Assembly (NCBI RefSeq): GCF_021532625.1
Contig: NZ_JAKGAR010000003.1
Coordinates: 722,459 to 786,458 of the forward strand
DNA from: Octadecabacter algicola
Lineage (GTDB): Bacteria > Pseudomonadota > Alphaproteobacteria > Rhodobacterales > Rhodobacteraceae
Direction of reading: 5' to 3'
DNA length: 64,000 nucleotides
Shown: one piece after another, positions 63,971 through 64,000 of the stretch
Numbering within the stretch: position 1 is the stretch's first letter
Layout: every line of letters begins with the position of its first letter
Made by a program: the position numbers and the translations under genes
The notes under the pieces: generated by a model
Told to the model about the DNA's origin: nothing
Database searches by the model: none
The model's input: only the letters and a program-made list of their open reading frames with translations

Positions 63971-64000
63971 CCCCTTCATCAGCAACGCAGCAAGCGGCGC

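Noticed and set aside
1..64000. Mobile elements or prophage
   Set aside because: No transposase, integrase, phage structural gene, terminal inverted repeat with direct repeat, or tRNA-associated duplication was seen; codon style looks uniform.

Overview
The window reads as chromosomal DNA of a marine Rhodobacterales bacterium (Roseobacter group). This rests on protein style and gene content: two covalent-flavin FAD/GcvT glycine-betaine pathway oxidases, a DinB with an N-terminal zinc ribbon, a 58-residue SDHAF4 (DUF1674) protein, DUF1643, DUF3775 and DUF3035 genes, RTX-type repeats and an endonuclease-type MutL. No phage, transposase, integrase, CRISPR array or plasmid gene was seen. Codon style looks even throughout (judged by eye, not computed), so this appears to be core genome with a few lineage-specific genes.

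Layout. 0.1-8.2 kb, all +: free Met-R-sulfoxide reductase, then a tight run of XRE-cupin regulator, LysE exporter, GFA protein, FAD/GcvT oxidase, homocysteine methyltransferase, second FAD/GcvT oxidase and a small membrane protein. This fits stepwise demethylation of glycine betaine to glycine. 8.3-15 kb: RarD, RluA, RpiB, a kinase-like protein, an aldehyde dehydrogenase divergent from a 1-Cys peroxiredoxin with an Irr-box-like palindrome between them, aquaporin Z and an L,D-transpeptidase. 15.2-26.3 kb, nearly all -: rbfA, truB, rpsO and pnp in the usual order but separated by unrelated genes (envelope, lipid, RTX, RNA methyltransferase).

26.3-38.6 kb, nearly all +: dapB, an SDHAF4 gene (-), rsmB, a heparinase-like gene, purH, lspA, a DUF3035 lipoprotein, a paired active/inactive M16 peptidase, mutL and two small lipoproteins. 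38.6-46.1 kb: DUF3775 gene behind an operator-like palindrome, saccharopine dehydrogenase, a tandem-duplicated orphan protein, a pseudo-caspase with peptidoglycan-binding domains, a PPC-repeat secreted protein and an ABC exporter. 46.2-54 kb: rpmJ, tRNA-Val(GAC), N-formylglutamate amidohydrolase-like gene, dinB, NUDIX, QmcA/NfeD pair, two small paralogous orphans, pyrF and a DUF3500 pair. 54-64 kb: clpB behind a heat-shock-like promoter, a missed 54-residue membrane peptide, MBL hydrolase, SDR, GltB-like FMN protein, msrPQ, an MFS transporter and a gene-free end carrying a stable-RNA-type promoter.

Themes. Three independent methionine/peroxide repair systems (fRMsr, 1-Cys Prx, MsrPQ) plus ClpB point to oxidative and proteotoxic stress handling. 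The betaine operon links osmolyte catabolism to methionine and one-carbon supply. The best candidates for undescribed biology are the betaine operon with its GFA, regulator, exporter and small membrane protein; the kinase-like/ANL-like fusion; the duplicated orphan protein at 40.0-40.9 kb; the small paralog pair at 50.7-51.1 kb; and the palindrome-controlled DUF3775 gene.
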